A stretch of 64,000 nucleotides of DNA from Hymenopellis radicata (GCA_015501595.1 JADNRX010000090.1:1-64000); one strand, 5' to 3'. Counted from the stretch's first letter, positions 46,852 to 58,225 are shown. Translations and numbers: made by a program. Notes: generated from the sequence alone by a model not told the origin.

Positions 46852-47464
46852 TTACGCTTCGTCTTTTGGCTTAGAGTTTGTTGGTGACCAGTACAGGTAA
46901 TGATACCAGCGCTTCGACGACGCTGCCTCTTCCGAAGCAAAGGTAGACTTTTCTCCTTGCTTGTCTTTTCCTTTCCGCCACCTGTTCCTCAGTCCCTGCT
47001 CAGCCTCGTGCGCCTCCTCCGCTTCACGCATTCGCTCTTCAAACTCGGCTCGTTCCTTCGCAACCTTGTCCGCATCTTCCAGTTGTCCACGAATATTTTC
47101 GACCTTTTTGTTGTATTCTAGCGTGTCCTGCTGTAGACGATACATCCCGAGCACAACCGCACAGACGGTAAGCCCTTGGGCCGCGACCCGGTACCGCATC
47201 CATAATTGCACTTGTCTCGTGTTGCGTTTATTTGAGTGGTACACTATCCCGCAGAAAACGAAGGCCGTTAACAAAGCACCTAAGACGATATATATTCAAT
47301 ATTTGAGAGAACATGAATAATGTACCTGCTGGAATCAACGGCTCGCGCTTCATACGCGACCAAAAGCGCTGCCCGCCGCTCTGATTTGGGTCATGGTAAA
47401 TGGCGCGCGGGTTGTCCGGGTCGGGCTTGGTAAGTTCCTTGTACGCGGACTCTCGGTCTATCAT
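46852..47464 (-). CDS. rcf1: HIG1-domain respiratory supercomplex factor 1
   Basis: Exons 47464-47326 and 47279-46852, with a 46-nt intron in phase, encode about 188 residues. The HIG1 domain spans residues about 30-95: FWSRMKREPLIPAGALLTAF (first membrane helix start), then VFCGIVYHSNKRNTRQVQLW and MRYRVAAQGLTVCAVVLG (second helix). The C-terminus is a charged coiled coil (EDADKVAKERAEFEERMREA). Rcf1 sits in the mitochondrial inner membrane and helps assemble cytochrome oxidase and bc1-oxidase supercomplexes. The ATG at 47464 is preferred over an in-frame ATG at 47572, because a strong donor (GTGAGT) overlaps the latter and marks a likely 5'-UTR intron. It converges with isd11 and is divergent from the UAA transporter gene. 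Confidence 0.88.
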
Positions 47465-47698
47465 CTTGACTGCATCTTGTAATGAGCAAAAAGCCGGCCT
47501 AATGGGAATCGGAGCGCACCACGATGACGGTTCGATGAGAGAATCCGCCGGTGACCCGGACCGAGCACTCACAAGACGTGTCTCTGACCCTCTTTTGGGC
47601 TCTCACTTGCACCCCCTCGTCTGCTTTCTTCTTGCTTGAGCTGCTCTATTTTACTTGCCTCCGCGTTGACGTGGACGCCGTGCTGTTATCTATTCCAT

Positions 47699-49122
47699 AT
47701 GTCCAATCAGCAGCATAATGGGGTCGCCCGCGTTTCGCCAAACGGACTGGGCACACCAGAGCCGACACAGACTATGCTGCAGATGCTCGCTGTGCTCTTT
47801 GATGTATCATCGGTCAGTCCTCCTTGTCAATCCCGCGCAATCCCTCACCTCAAGCTGTGGGCTAGATGTTTAGCATGGTATTCGGAGGGTGCTGCTCGTG
47901 AGTGAATTATGCCGACATGCCACGTCCCTTTGCCCACCCTTCCCAGTAACGTCTGGCTCTACGAGAACCTCCTCATCATGAACCCGCGCATCGGTGATTA
48001 ACTTCGCCACTTTCTCCGTACACTTGACGTGAGCCAACTTTGGGTCCTTCTTCAGGTTCCGCGCTCACGTTTTCCCAAATGGCCTTCATCACCCTTCAAT
48101 CACTTCCGTCTTTTCTTGCGCGTCCAAAGGACTGCTTTCTTCCGCGTCTGAAGCCGAGACAAGTCCCCTTGCTTACCTGGGCGACACAAGTCATCGTGTT
48201 CTCTTCTGGATCGCTATTAAACAACTGGGCGTATTCCTTCAACGTGCCACTGGGTGTTATGATGGTGTTTAGATCTGCAGGTAGAGTGTATTGCTTTCAT
48301 CGAATATAGCGCGACTTGACGGAATAGGCCTTCCTGTGTCAATGATTTTTGGATATTTCTTCATGAATAGACGATATACAATCAGGCAAATAGTGAGCGA
48401 TTTCGTTTACCTTTTGTCCTGATACTCAATCTTCGCTCTTTACAAGTTGTCCGTAATCATGGTCTCCGCCGGTGTGACGATGGCCACGACCTCCAACAAG
48501 ACATCCGTTCGGACGCCCACCGATATTCAGCAATACTCGCTCGGGATCACCATGCTCGTCTTATCTCTGCTCTGTACTGCGTTCCTGGGCATGCTTCAGG
48601 AAAGGACATATAAACGTTATGGACCGTGCTGGAAAGAGGGCGTATTCTACACGGTGGACATTCATTTCTGTTTATTATAGCTTATCCTAACCATACATTT
48701 CTCTAGCACCTTCTGTCTTTACCCGTCTTTCTCTTTCTAGCCCAGGATGTCAAGCAAGGTCTTTGGAGTCTTTCACAGAACGAGACTTCCCCTACGATTG
48801 CGTGGTTGATCCTCGCGGGTAATCTCGTCACGCAACTCATATGTGTATCTGGCGTCAATCGGTTGACCTCTGTAAGCTTTGCTATTGACTCTATTTACAT
48901 GTTTTCTCATCAACTTGCCTTTAGTCCATGTCATCTGTGTCGACAAATGTCGTGCTTACGACCCGAAAGGCTCTGAGTCTATGTTTCAGCGTCTGGTGGT
49001 TTGGAAACGGATGGAATGTCCAGTTTGCATTAGGTGCTGTGATGGTGTTTATGGGCAGTCTTCTGTACAGCGGGGTTCGCTTTTTCGGAAGGGCAGAAAC
49101 AATAGAACGGAAAACACGATAG
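47699..49122 (+). CDS. UAA-family nucleotide-sugar transporter
   Basis: The exon chain runs from MSNQQHNGVARVSPNGLG at 47699 through 7-8 exons to RAETIERKTR at 49122. All junctions keep frame, and introns of about 45-65 nt include those at 47815-47870, 47900-47948, 47988-48054 and 48283-48327. Multiple hydrophobic helices include TMLQMLAVLFDVSS, SMVFGGCCSNVWLYENLL, LTWATQVIVFSSGSLLNNWA and ALGAVMVFMGSLLYSGVRFF. Family landmarks are NNWAYSFNVPLGVMMVFRSAG, RRYTIRQIVSVIMVSAGV and MLQERTYKRYG, with the C-terminal STNVVLTTRKALSLCFSVWW. This is the UAA (Pfam) transporter layout, closest to Yea4-like UDP-N-acetylglucosamine transporters of the ER/Golgi. Substrate is inferred from family only. No frame problem is seen in this gene. 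Confidence 0.88.
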
Positions 49123-49426
49123 CGTCCTTGTGCACTGTTAGACTTGGATAATGTTATTAGACTGAGCGCGACAACGATTTTTTATGCACTGTAAGCATTC
49201 TGAGCATTGGCCGCCCAGGCCCAACCGACTTTGCGCCGGGTGATCGCGTTAGTCACTTACTCATCAACCACCACCACCTCCCGTCGCGCGACCGTTAGAC
49301 ATGCTGGAAAGAGTACGCTGCCGACACATACGTCCCGGATGTCCTTTATTCAACTATCAATGACAGCTCACGTCATGGTGGTATCCCAGCCCGCCGCCTC
49401 CCAAGTACGACCCGACGGATCCGAAA
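49123..49426. promoter_or_regulatory. short intergenic region before cox17
   Basis: No separate gene seen. A 5' exon of cox17 may lie here, since in-frame codons (PPPKYDPTDPK) continue upstream of the ATG at 49427. Confidence 0.35.
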
Positions 49427-49640
49427 ATGAACCCGCTGAACCCCCAGGGCCTCAAACCGTGCGTGCCTCCGTGTTTTCGTCGGGCGATTCGTGACCGCCC
49501 GCAGATGCTGCGCATGCCCGCAGACCAAGTCGGCGCGCGATGACTGTTTTTTGAAGAACGGCCCGGAGGCGGATGACAAGTGCAAGGACGCCCTTGCGAG
49601 CCATTTGGCGTGCATGCGGGGGTTGGGATTCAAGGTGTAG
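49427..49640 (+). CDS. cox17: Cox17-type copper chaperone
   Basis: Exons 49427-49458 and 49505-49640 (46-nt intron, phase kept) encode MNPLNPQGLKP followed by CCACPQTKSARDDCFLKNG and ending HLACMRGLGFKV. The CCxC motif (KPCCACPQTK), the twin Cx9C pattern (CACPQTKSARDDC and CKDALASHLAC) and the C-terminal MRGLGFKV identify Cox17. It carries copper to Sco1/Cox11 for cytochrome oxidase assembly in the mitochondrial intermembrane space. From this ATG the protein is 55 residues, shorter than the usual 65-75. The frame stays open upstream (PPPKYDPTDPK), so an additional 5' exon is likely; its start could not be fixed. Confidence 0.88.
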
Positions 49641-49859
49641 GAACGCGGACGCTGCTGCAATTCCAGGCGAGGAGGGCTGCTACCGCCGAATCATTATTAC
49701 ATTCTACGCAATACATGCGGTCCTAATCTCGTCATAATCCCCACTGCATGAGCATTCTCGTCGTGATAAGTAGTTCAGAACAAGGCCATAGCTATAAGTA
49801 TAGAAAAGTCCGATCCAGCCTGTCTAGTATGTGTGTAGTCTGTAGAGGAAGAGAAAGAC

Positions 49860-51301
49860 CTAGTTCTCGATGTACCGTCTATCCCGCATGAATCCGTATT
49901 TCGTCCCGATGATATCCTGAAGACCTTCCTGAACACCAACATAATCATGACCGCCCTCGGCGAGCTTGATGAACGTGATGTCCCGCTTTCCATCCGTGAA
50001 TTCGCTGATAGACCCCAGATGCTTCAACTCCGTCTGCGTAACAAGCTCCTCGCGGCGATCTTTGCGCCTGGCGAGCTGCGACGTGAACTCGGACCATTCG
50101 TCTTTGGAAAGCGATGCGGGATTCTTGGGGAGTTTAACGGAAGGCAGATGGGGTTCGAGGAAGGCGTTGAAGAGAACTTCGGAGTGTGTATAAGGAATGT
50201 CCCAGTCATTTTCTGTCAATTGCATGAGTTGGCTGTCTGGATTCGACTGTGCGTTACTCACCGGCATGAACGATAACTACTTCGCCTTTTATGCGCTAAG
50301 ATGTGTGAGCTATTAGCAGTGATATAGACGTTGAATGGCTTACAGGAACAACACTGAGGGTATCGAATTTATGAATCAAAGCCCAGGTCACAATATCTAA
50401 AGAAGACGGTGTTAAAGCTGTATCGAGGACAGATAGAGTAAACTTACTAGTGGCGTAGGGAATCATAGCAAGAGGCTTCATCAAAGGAACAGCGCCGAAG
50501 AGATTGTACGTCTTGAGAAGCTCCCCAATGCTGGAGAACGGGCTCATAAGGACAACGCCGCGGTACGGAACATTCTCATCCGAGAGCTCTGCCGCCAGCC
50601 GCGCGCCGACACCCGTCCCCAGGCTGTGGCCGACGATAAGAATGTCCTCCCCGCGCGCGCCCTGGCTGATGAGCCACTCCCATGCCGCGCGCGCGTCGCA
50701 CACCAGCCCGTCCTCGCTCGGCGACCCGGAGCTCTCAGCGAAGCCGCGGTAGTCGATTGCCAGCACGTTGGCGTGCATTCGCGCCGAGAAGGCGGTATAA
50801 TGCTGGATGCGCGCGCCGAACGCTCGCGTGCCCGCGTTACCGTGCAGGAAGAGAATCGTAGGGAATTGTCTAAGTGCTTCGGGTATGTAGAGGTCAGGCG
50901 CGGACGGCGGGAAGGGAATCGTTTGGTAGAGGGCATCGGATAGCACGAACCAGGCGCCAAGGGTCTCGTTGTCGGATGTATGGATTTTGAAGTTGTACGT
51001 CTTGTTAGCTGGCCACCAGCTCGTCAAGCGAAAAGGACGAGCGACTTGGCAGGCCACTCACGAGCAAGACCGTATTTCTCTGGTGCATCATAGTTGGCAC
51101 CCCATGGAAACTTCAAGGCATTCAAGTACAAGGTGCTACAGACGGGTAAATCTAAAAAAATAGATGGAAATTTGCAGATACGCACTGGCTTTGGAAATAT
51201 GGCACAGCTTAGCAGCCCGATGCTAACGACGTATACACCTCCTAATACAGCGAAGACTTTCCGGGCCTTTCTAAGAAAGGATTCGCGAATACAGTTTCCA
51301 T
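49860..51301 (-). CDS. ABHD12-like alpha/beta hydrolase
   Basis: Exons from 51301: 51301-51062, 51008-50448, 50396-50344, 50295-50262 and 50212-49860, with introns of 53, 51, 48 and 49 nt. The N-terminus has a membrane helix (FAVLGGVYVVSIGLLSCAIF). The hydrolase core shows ILFLHGNAGTRAFG (oxyanion region), NVLAIDYRGFAESSGSPSED, the nucleophile elbow ILIVGHSLGTGVGARLA (GHSLG), an acid in HAENDWDIPYTHSEVLF and a catalytic His in LAEGGHDYVG. This matches the ABHD12/Bem46 serine hydrolase group, membrane-anchored enzymes that in animals act on lysophosphatidylserine; the fungal substrate is not known. The first exon needs one extra T (CCTTTC to CCTTTTC near 51278) to connect the ATG to the helix frame, probably a homopolymer error. 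Intron 3 (51 nt) is a multiple of three and could be retained, but its GTAAGT donor is strong. Confidence 0.85.
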
Positions 51302-51605
51302 GATGGTCGTAAGAGTTGAGGTTGACAAGACGCGTGTGGTCAACAGTACGCTAATCACGTGTACACGTCTCTCCGATCAAATGTTCATTTTTCCATGAAT
51401 TTGGCTTGGTAACTAGTATACAATCTAATGCAATAAAAACCTGTAAGATAAATGGATATGGAGCGAGAGGGGTGGCCGGCCCAGCATTATTGCACTGCTT
51501 ATGCGTAGTGTAGTACTTTTCCAGGCATGCATGACCGAAAATAATAGACGTTGTCGTCCGCGTTCCAAGAACTTGCAGAATCATCCCAATTTAGACGAGA
51601 TCGTG
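51302..51605. other. intergenic between two minus-strand genes
   Basis: Probably the promoter of the ABHD12-like gene and the 3' UTR of the carrier gene. No gene or repeat recognised. Confidence 0.4.
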
Positions 51606-52732
51606 CTAGTTACCCCATCGTAGTACCCCCTCATAGATAGAGTACATGACGATGGCGTTCGGCACGACACGCATAAGGTGAGCGCTCAGACCGCCGTACA
51701 TTGAAGCCGCGCCCTCCTCCTTGAGAACAAGCTTCAGGGTCTGCAGGAGACCAGTGTATTTCATTACACCGTTTACTTTTGGTTGCCGCAGACGAGTTCG
51801 GAGAACCTGAAAGGAGTGTTAGTACGTAGTAGGCCGAGAGATAAACGAGAACGACGCGCCTCATGAGGGTAGGTGATCAGACTGGCGACACATTTGGCAG
51901 TACCGGCACTTGCGAGCATCCCAGCCCATTCGAGACCGCCTCCTTGACCTTCCGTGTTCTTGGTGAGCTTCTTGAGTCGCTCATACAAGACCCATTGAAT
52001 GGTGCCCTCAGTGACGCCGAGATAGCTTGCGCTGAGACCCTTGTAAAACCCTCGAATGCCCTCTTCCCGGAAAATATGCTTGATCATAGTTGAACTGCTG
52101 ATCCGATGCTGATGCTGCGCGCTCAGCTGAAGTCGCGTCTTGACAACCCAGATGGGATTCGTCGCGGTGCCGGTCATGATCCCGGCGAACGCAGCGGCGC
52201 AGAGGTGGACGTAGCTGTTCTCGCGGCCGTCGTTGAAGGTGTTGGCGATGATTTGCTTCCCATTGCCGTACGTGAAAAAGTTGATCGAACGAGCGGGAAT
52301 GACGCCAACGAGAGTGGGTCCGAGACCTTTGAAGAGCGCACGCGGTGACTCGTCACGATATATGTCTCTGCGGCGCAATGTTAAGACATGGGAGTGCAGG
52401 AATAGAGCTAGCGTACCGTAGGATATGACCGGTCTCCACAAAGTTCCACAACAGTCCGCCTGGTCTTGGGGCGGTCCCTACGAGCACACCGGCGCCACCA
52501 GACTGCACAGCTACCGCCGCATGTTTGGCGCGGAACAAGTCAGACTGGAGGCGGGTTTTGACCACGTCGAATGGGCTGGTTACTATTGCCCCACACATTC
52601 CACCAAGGCTGTTGAAAGAATTAACCGTGCTAGGCATGTCTACGAGGCTACGACATACCCTCCAGCAACGAAATGTCGCCATGACTGGCTGGGCATAACA
52701 GACTTGGACGACGATGCTTGTGCGCTTGCCAT
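51606..52732 (-). CDS. rim2: Rim2-type mitochondrial pyrimidine nucleotide carrier
   Basis: Four exons: 52732-52659, 52608-52417, 52367-51860 and 51806-51606. The start MASAQASSSKSVMPSQSWRH is fixed by splice phase to FVAGG|LGGMCGAIVTSPFDVV. The three mitochondrial carrier repeats have signatures SPFDVVKTRLQ, NPIWVVKTRLQ and YPHEVLRTRLRQ. The W in the second signature, in place of an acidic residue, is typical of the pyrimidine-nucleotide/NAD/FAD carrier group, and the spacing fits Rim2/SLC25A33-36. It should exchange pyrimidine nucleotides across the mitochondrial inner membrane. Conserved GLGPTLVGVIPARSINFFTY and GFYKGLSASYLGVTEGTIQW are visible. The last intron (51807-51859) has a GC donor (GAG|GCGCGT) and a normal CAG acceptor; it is the only reading that keeps PHE|VLRTRLRQ in frame. 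Confidence 0.9.
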
Positions 52733-53312
52733 TGGTGGTAGTTGGGTAACGTTCGGCGTCGGCACGAATCCTTTTTTTCGGCTGCACGTGAGAGTGACAA
52801 GATTAATAGATGCCGAGGTTGTTGATCCTTGTTCCTCATCGTCCAGTCGAGACTTCCCACCGACGACTTGCGCGGTTGACGTTACCTGTGATGCTAGCTG
52901 TGATGTTCACGTTCCAAACGACCGGTCCCTTACGACTTGTCCTCACTCCTTCTCTGCACCAGGGGCTTTGCACCGCTATGGTTTCTTGTTACCACGCTAC
53001 TTGTTCTCGTTCCTATGAAAAGTACGGCGTCCGACTTGGAACACGCCCACCATCATTATACTCTGGCGTCTATGCGACTTAACAAGGCATGGTCCCATAT
53101 TGTGGGGTCTAAATCACCGGGTCTTGACATCGACCATCATGTCACGCCGTATCTTCGCCGCTTCATCAGTTGATTTGTTTAGCGGACTGTATACTCCCCT
53201 TCCCATGAAGTGATCTCCGAGATGGCCTTTTGTTCTCTTGTTGAATTTATAAGCCTCACTTATAAGGCCCCTTTCATCCTCCTGACCACTGTGTCTGCCA
53301 CAGTCCACCACC
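52733..53312. promoter_or_regulatory. divergent promoter region
   Basis: Spacer between rim2 (-) and the tetraspanning protein gene (+). A plus-strand open frame at 52937-53173 begins with a hydrophobic stretch, but no splice chain or domain supports it. Confidence 0.35.
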
Positions 53313-53875
53313 ATGGGAGCCGGCATCCCAATACCCCTCGCAACCCTCGTCGCGTTGTCGCTCCTTTTCGCACTGCTGGCGCTCGTTTTCTCTGTTATGT
53401 ATTCCGACACGCTGTCGACAGTCTTTGCCTCTGTTGCCATCTTCGCCACTCTCACGCACCATCCCATCCTCATCGTGCGCACCTACCTACATCGACTCAG
53501 ATCTCGCGCTGAAGGAGAGACTGACTCGTCGGATACGTTGTCTCCCAACGTCGGATATTCTTCGACGGCGGGCATCGTCTTCACCTTCGCCCTTGCCTTT
53601 TTATGGCTGGTGGCACTGGGAATGGCCACGAGAGGCTACCCCGCTACTGCTGAAACAAAGGGCTTTCAGATCACATCTTGTGCAATGATGGGGATTGAGG
53701 CGTTGGTGCTGTTGGGGATTGCGATCTTTTCGATGCTCAGGCGGAGAAAAGGCGGCAAAGAGCCCGACAGTGTGGCTATCGAGAAATACTACCTGGTAGG
53801 ATTCTCCCTTTGTCGCAGTGAGACAACACACTCATGCCTCCTCGCCAGAACCGTTCCAATACGATCAGACATTGA
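53313..53875 (+). CDS. four-helix membrane protein, function unknown
   Basis: From the ATG at 53313 (MGAGIPIPLATLVALSLLFA) the frame encodes four hydrophobic segments: residues about 7-28, 32-52 (STVFASVAIFATLTHHPILI), 88-107 (TAGIVFTFALAFLWLVALGM) and 122-143 (CAMMGIEALVLLGIAIFSML), followed by a basic RRRKGGKEP tail. Helices 2 and 3 are separated by a hydrophilic loop with SRAEGETDSSDTLSP. The layout is that of small tetraspanning (MARVEL-like) fungal membrane proteins, but no specific family motif is seen. A likely last intron (GTAGGATTC at 53796 to CGCCAG at 53848) gives a short tail ending NRSNTIRH and the stop at 53875. Without splicing the frame runs to 53909. Confidence 0.6.
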
Positions 53876-54276
53876 CCATGTTGCTTTTTACATGTTGCTG
53901 TCAAGATGATCAACTGACAATCCTTGCGATTGCCCTTTCTTTGTGAAACATCTTTCATTGTATCACTACTCATTCATGATTCGGACCATCTGTCAGTGTA
54001 CATTGACAGGAGATGTATTTTGCCGTTGTATACAGTGCTTGTATTAGGCGTACTTAGACGAGCTTCGATGTACGTTATGGCGTTCACGGGGTCATGAAAT
54101 CATATGTTCCGCGCCGTTGCAGTTCTAGACATCTTGCTTATCTACCGCGACGGCCTGTAATCGTCGTATCTAGCAGGCAGACCTGTATAACTTCAAGTCC
54201 TGATAATCGAAGAATATGTGAGTGCTTGCACGTGGCAAGATGTGGGAATTGACGGTGGCTGCTTGATAGGAAGAGA
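53876..54276. other. intergenic, nothing recognised
   Basis: 3' flank of the membrane protein gene and upstream region of the next gene. No ORF or repeat stands out. Confidence 0.4.
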
Positions 54277-54807
54277 ATGGAACCCAACGCGATCTATGCT
54301 GCTTTGACAAGATCTGACGAAAGAGGGTTCTTCCATTGGATCGTGTATGTCTGTGCGGTGCGTCAATAGCAGATCCCCCCTAGAGTGTCGATTGAAGCCC
54401 AATCGATGAAGGATGAAGAAAAAGGATACAAGTTCCACGCGGCTGGGAGCGATGAGAACCCATGGCACTACGAGTGCGTGGAGTGGCGCGGACCGGAAGA
54501 CCTGCTGTCCGTGACGTTCACGAAGATAGGCGACCTGATGGAGGGTCTGGATTATCAGATTTTGGACGAATATCTGAGCCCCATTCCGATGGAGGTGCCA
54601 CATCGCGATCGGGCGCATGAGAGGAGCTTTACGTGCAGAGTGTGGTTCAAGGAGGCGATAAGGAGGTTGAATGACTCGGGACTGTTTGTGCAATGCGAGG
54701 ATGTTAATGCACTGGAGAAGGATCTTAATGAGAAGGCTTGTGCAGTGGAGTACGGAGGTGAGGTCCCTCGGGTTCTGGAGACGAAGCATGCGCAACCATG
54801 GCCTTGA
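54277..54807 (+). CDS. conserved Agaricomycete hypothetical protein
   Basis: Exon 1 54277-54357 encodes MEPNAIYAALTRSDERGFFH followed by WIVYVCA. A 54-nt intron (GTGCGT to ATGAAG) joins in phase to exon 2 54412-54807, which starts DEEKGYKFHAAGSDENPWHY. The total is about 158 residues without signal peptide or membrane helices. The pattern (short N-terminal strand, then GYKFHA, C-terminal RVWFKEAIRRLNDSG) resembles a family of small basidiomycete and ascomycete proteins of unknown function, and the alpha-beta composition suggests a small globular fold. Recognition is from memory only. Confidence 0.6.
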
Positions 54808-55110
54808 TGATGGCTAGTATGATATTGGACTTGTGAGTGGCTATCAATTGTGTTCATCGCAGGCTAGATCACAGTCGCCACAGTTCTTTATCTAGGCTCG
54901 AGCATTATTGTATTGTAATGTAGTCATGAAACACGCACTGTATAGTTTAGTTATCGTCCTGGCTTCGCGCATCTGGCTCGTAGAAATATTTGAAGTTACC
55001 ATGAAGCCAAACAATAGCACCGCCACCAATTTGAAACACCGAGTTGTGCTTGCCTTCCGCCCACCCGACAAACATCAGCCAACCGTCGCATCCTCAAGAC
55101 AAAAGACACC
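54808..55110. other. intergenic region before rpl14
   Basis: Short spacer of about 300 bases. The rpl14 promoter and 5' UTR should lie in its right part. No ORF supported. Confidence 0.4.
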
Positions 55111-55817
55111 ATGTCGGTAAGTCGAATACACAGAAATCGATGTTATGGATTGCGTGGAGAAGTTTTGGAGACGAAGGCAATGGGCTGAGCGTTGGATTGG
55201 ATGGATGCACATTGGATGACGATCGACGAAATTTTGCTTGATTGTCTGAATCTCCCTGCTTGCTCTCATACTTGGCCTTTTGACGCGTACTGACTTGTTA
55301 TCATGCAGGAATCAAACTTCAAGCGATTCGTGGAGGTTGGACGTGGTGCGTGTGGTATTGGAATCAGGCTATGAAATATCCTCTTACATGGCACCCTAGT
55401 CGTCCTCCTCAAATCCGGACCCAGCGCTGGCAAAATCGCCGTGATTGCAGAGATCATTGACCACAACCGGGTGCGTTGTCTCGTTCGCTTTCTATCGACT
55501 CGCATTTACATATGATGTTATAGGCAATCATCGATGGACCGACCACTGGTGTTCCCCGGCAAGCCTACCCGTACAAGCACCTCACCCTCACGCCCCTCTC
55601 CCTCAGCAAACTGCCGCGCGCTGCTGGATCCGGTGTCGTTAAAAAAGAACTCGAGAAGCAGGCTATCGTTGAGAAGTGGGAGAAGAGCTCGTGGGCAACC
55701 CGCCGCGCCGCTCTGGAGAAGAGGAGATCGTTAAACGACTTTGGTCGCTTTGAGGTTATGCTGCTGAAGAAGCAGAGGCGGGACACTGTCCGCAAGTCAT
55801 TGAAGACAAAGGCATGA
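55111..55817 (+). CDS. rpl14: 60S ribosomal protein L14 (eL14)
   Basis: Four exons: 55111-55116 (only ATG TCG), 55309-55345, 55400-55470 and 55524-55817. The first intron is long (192 nt) and sits right after the second codon, as is common in fungal ribosomal protein genes; the others are 54 and 53 nt. The product reads MS, ESNFKRFVEVGRVVLLKSG, then PSAGKIAVIAEIIDHNRAII, and further DGPTTGVPRQAYPYKHLTLT. It ends in a basic C-terminal helix (WATRRAALEKRRSLNDFGRF). This is eL14, a component of the large ribosomal subunit, with a KOW-like N-terminal fold. Length (about 135 residues) matches fungal orthologues. No frame problems. Confidence 0.95.
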
Positions 55818-56676
55818 GGAGTCCACTGGCTACATTCATATGACCCATGTCTTGTCAATATATGCGCCTATGATTTGATCTATGCGCTCCGTTTAAGTTG
55901 GCCGACAATCTACAGTGACAATTCGTGAAATACTCGTGTTATCGTTTCTTCATTTCGGAAGGATTTGACGCCGTCAAACTTTGAAATTTGAATGGTAGTC
56001 ATAGTAAGTGGCTGTGCAGGGATACAAAGGTCGATCGCCCTTTCTTTCTCTCCACCATCACCACTGCGAAAACGTTGACAACCTCTACCCTCGTCCTTTA
56101 CTTGCGCGACTCCAGAGCGCGCCGTATTTCACCATTTCTGACCAAGAAAGAAACAGCGATCTTCGTCTGTTGACCCTCGAGTGCGTGGATTTTTTTGTCT
56201 TTACACCTGATCTGTTGACCGATCTTCCTTGGGCAGGTGGGTATCCGTAAGAGGTCAGCTCTTGTCATATTTTTCCGCATTTCTAGCAATCAATGACGCC
56301 GCTTTGCGCAGGTGAACCACCCTGACAGGACTTTTGACCGACCAGCCTTAAAAACCATCTACACGCGTTTCTCTCTCTTTTTTCTTCCAAAACCCACTAT
56401 ACGCCCTTAAAGCCCTTTCCTCGCTGTACAGGGAGCGAGGAACCCCCCTTTGATTGACCAAAACTTGTCTGTTACCATCCTAGCTTCCGCCCGGCTCGCG
56501 ACCGCGGCGGTTCAGGTTCGGTAACTCTCGAGTGCGAGCTTTACATCTTCAAACTGCCAGACGCCCTTCCAAACCTTCCTGCGTCCTTTACCGTATCAAA
56601 AGCAAAAGACACTATCGCCAGTCATCCTACCAACAGACACGTTGCCAATACCCCCACAACAATCAGAACAAGAACC
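55818..56676. promoter_or_regulatory. long leader/promoter region of ornithine decarboxylase
   Basis: No gene supported. Small open frames on both strands near 55988-56289 lack features. The CT-rich sequence from about 56360 to 56660 probably forms a long 5' UTR for the ODC gene. Its first codon lies in a context (AACCATGTCC) favourable for initiation. Confidence 0.4.
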
Positions 56677-58225
56677 ATGTCCCAGGTCGAAACTCTCCGC
56701 GCCAACTACTGCGACCTTGCACGCACGAACCCCGAGTGGTTCGCCAACGTCAACGGTATTCTCTCGTCCCCAGGACCTTTGCACCTCAATGCAGAGAACG
56801 GACATTATGATGAATCCCCGTTCCCCTCCCTTCCTCCCCTCTTGCGCGGCCACCCCGACGTCCACCTCCGTAATGGTGTCCTCGAGGCTGCTAGGCTTTC
56901 TGCACAAGGGATTCCAGATGCAGAACGGGCTTTCTTCGTAGCCGACCTCTGCGAAGTGTATAGACAGCATCAGCGCTGGCGTACGCATCTTCCCGAGGTT
57001 CACCCTCATTTTGGTTCGTGCCCCGTTTACTTTCCTTCTTTCCAACACGTGTTGATTGATCTATTTTTTCCAGCCGTCAAAGCTAACCCAGATCCCTATG
57101 TGCTTCGTCTTCTCGCCGCTCTCGGCGCTGGCTTTGACTGTGCATCCAACGCGGAGATCAACCAGGTCCTCGCTCTGGGTGGTGTGAGCCCCTCCCAGAT
57201 CATCTTTGCCAACCCATGCAAAGCTGCGTCGTTCGTGCGCGCAGCAGCTAGAGCCGGCGTCGATAAAATGACCTTTGACAATGCCGACGAGCTGCACAAG
57301 ATCGCGCGCGTTCATCCTCGTGCCAAGCTTGTCATCCGCATCCTTGCGGACGATAGCAAGAGCATCTGCGCTTTCAATGTCAAGTTTGGAACTCCTGTTT
57401 CAAACGTCCCCGCGTTACTTGCTCAAGCGCGGGAGCTCAATCTCGATGTCATCGGTGTGAGCTTCCATGTCGGCAGCGGATGCTACGATCCTTCTGTCTA
57501 CACGGACGCCATCATGAGGTGCAGGCAGGTCTTTGACATGGCCGAAGAAGCTGGTTACCACTTCAACTTCCTTGACTGTGGAGGCGGGTTCGAGGATTCT
57601 TTGTTCGAGCAGGCGGCGAGGTATTTGAGGGATGCCATCGACGAGTACTTCCCCGACAGGAGTGGAATTAAGATCATTGCCGAGCCAGGACGATACTACG
57701 TCGCGAACGCCTTCCGTTTGGCAACAAACATCATCGCGAAGCGTACTCCTATTGTGCAAGGAAAGGAGAGGCCTGATGTTATGTGTATGTTTTCAACTTT
57801 CATTTCGCTGTTCGCTTGGCTGATTATGCTCTCCCGCAGACTACATCAACGACGGCGTCTACGGCTCCTTCAACTGCATAATGTTCGATCATGCAGTCGC
57901 GCAGCCTTACGTGCTCTCGCTCGACTCGTCCTTCCACGTCCCCTCCACTGAGCCCCTCGTCTCGAGCAGCGTCTGGGGCCCGACCTGCGATTCCATCGAC
58001 AAGATCTGCACGGAGACCATGCTCCCCGAGCGTCTGCAAATTGGAGACTGGCTTGGCTTTGACAACATGGGCGCCTACACCATATGCGCCGCGAGTCAGT
58101 TCAACGGGTTCGAGGTCAGCAGGGTGGTGTACACCGCCGGTGGAGTAGGGGAGACGGAGGTGAGGATGGCGCTGGCCAAGTTTGCGGCGGCTGGTCATGG
58201 ACTTGGGGATGGGGGATCGAGATGA
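56677..58225 (+). CDS. spe1: ornithine decarboxylase
   Basis: Three exons: 56677-57013, 57074-57784 and 57840-58225, with introns of 60 and 55 nt. The product starts MSQVETLRANYCDLARTNPE. Diagnostic motifs are the PLP lysine in FAVKANPDPYVLRLLAALG, the HVGSGC motif (VSFHVGSGCYDPSVY), the glycine loop DCGGGFEDSLFEQ, EPGRYYVANAF, and the active-site cysteine in WGPTCDSIDKI. It is a fold-type III PLP enzyme that converts ornithine to putrescine, the first step of polyamine synthesis, and acts as a cytosolic homodimer. The length (about 477 residues) matches fungal ODC. The first intron falls inside the FAVKAN motif. Polyamine/antizyme control is known for the family but not visible here. Confidence 0.95.

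Noticed and set aside
52425..53018. 197-codon plus-strand frame opposite the carrier gene
   Set aside because: Antisense of carrier exons; no domain and no expected composition.
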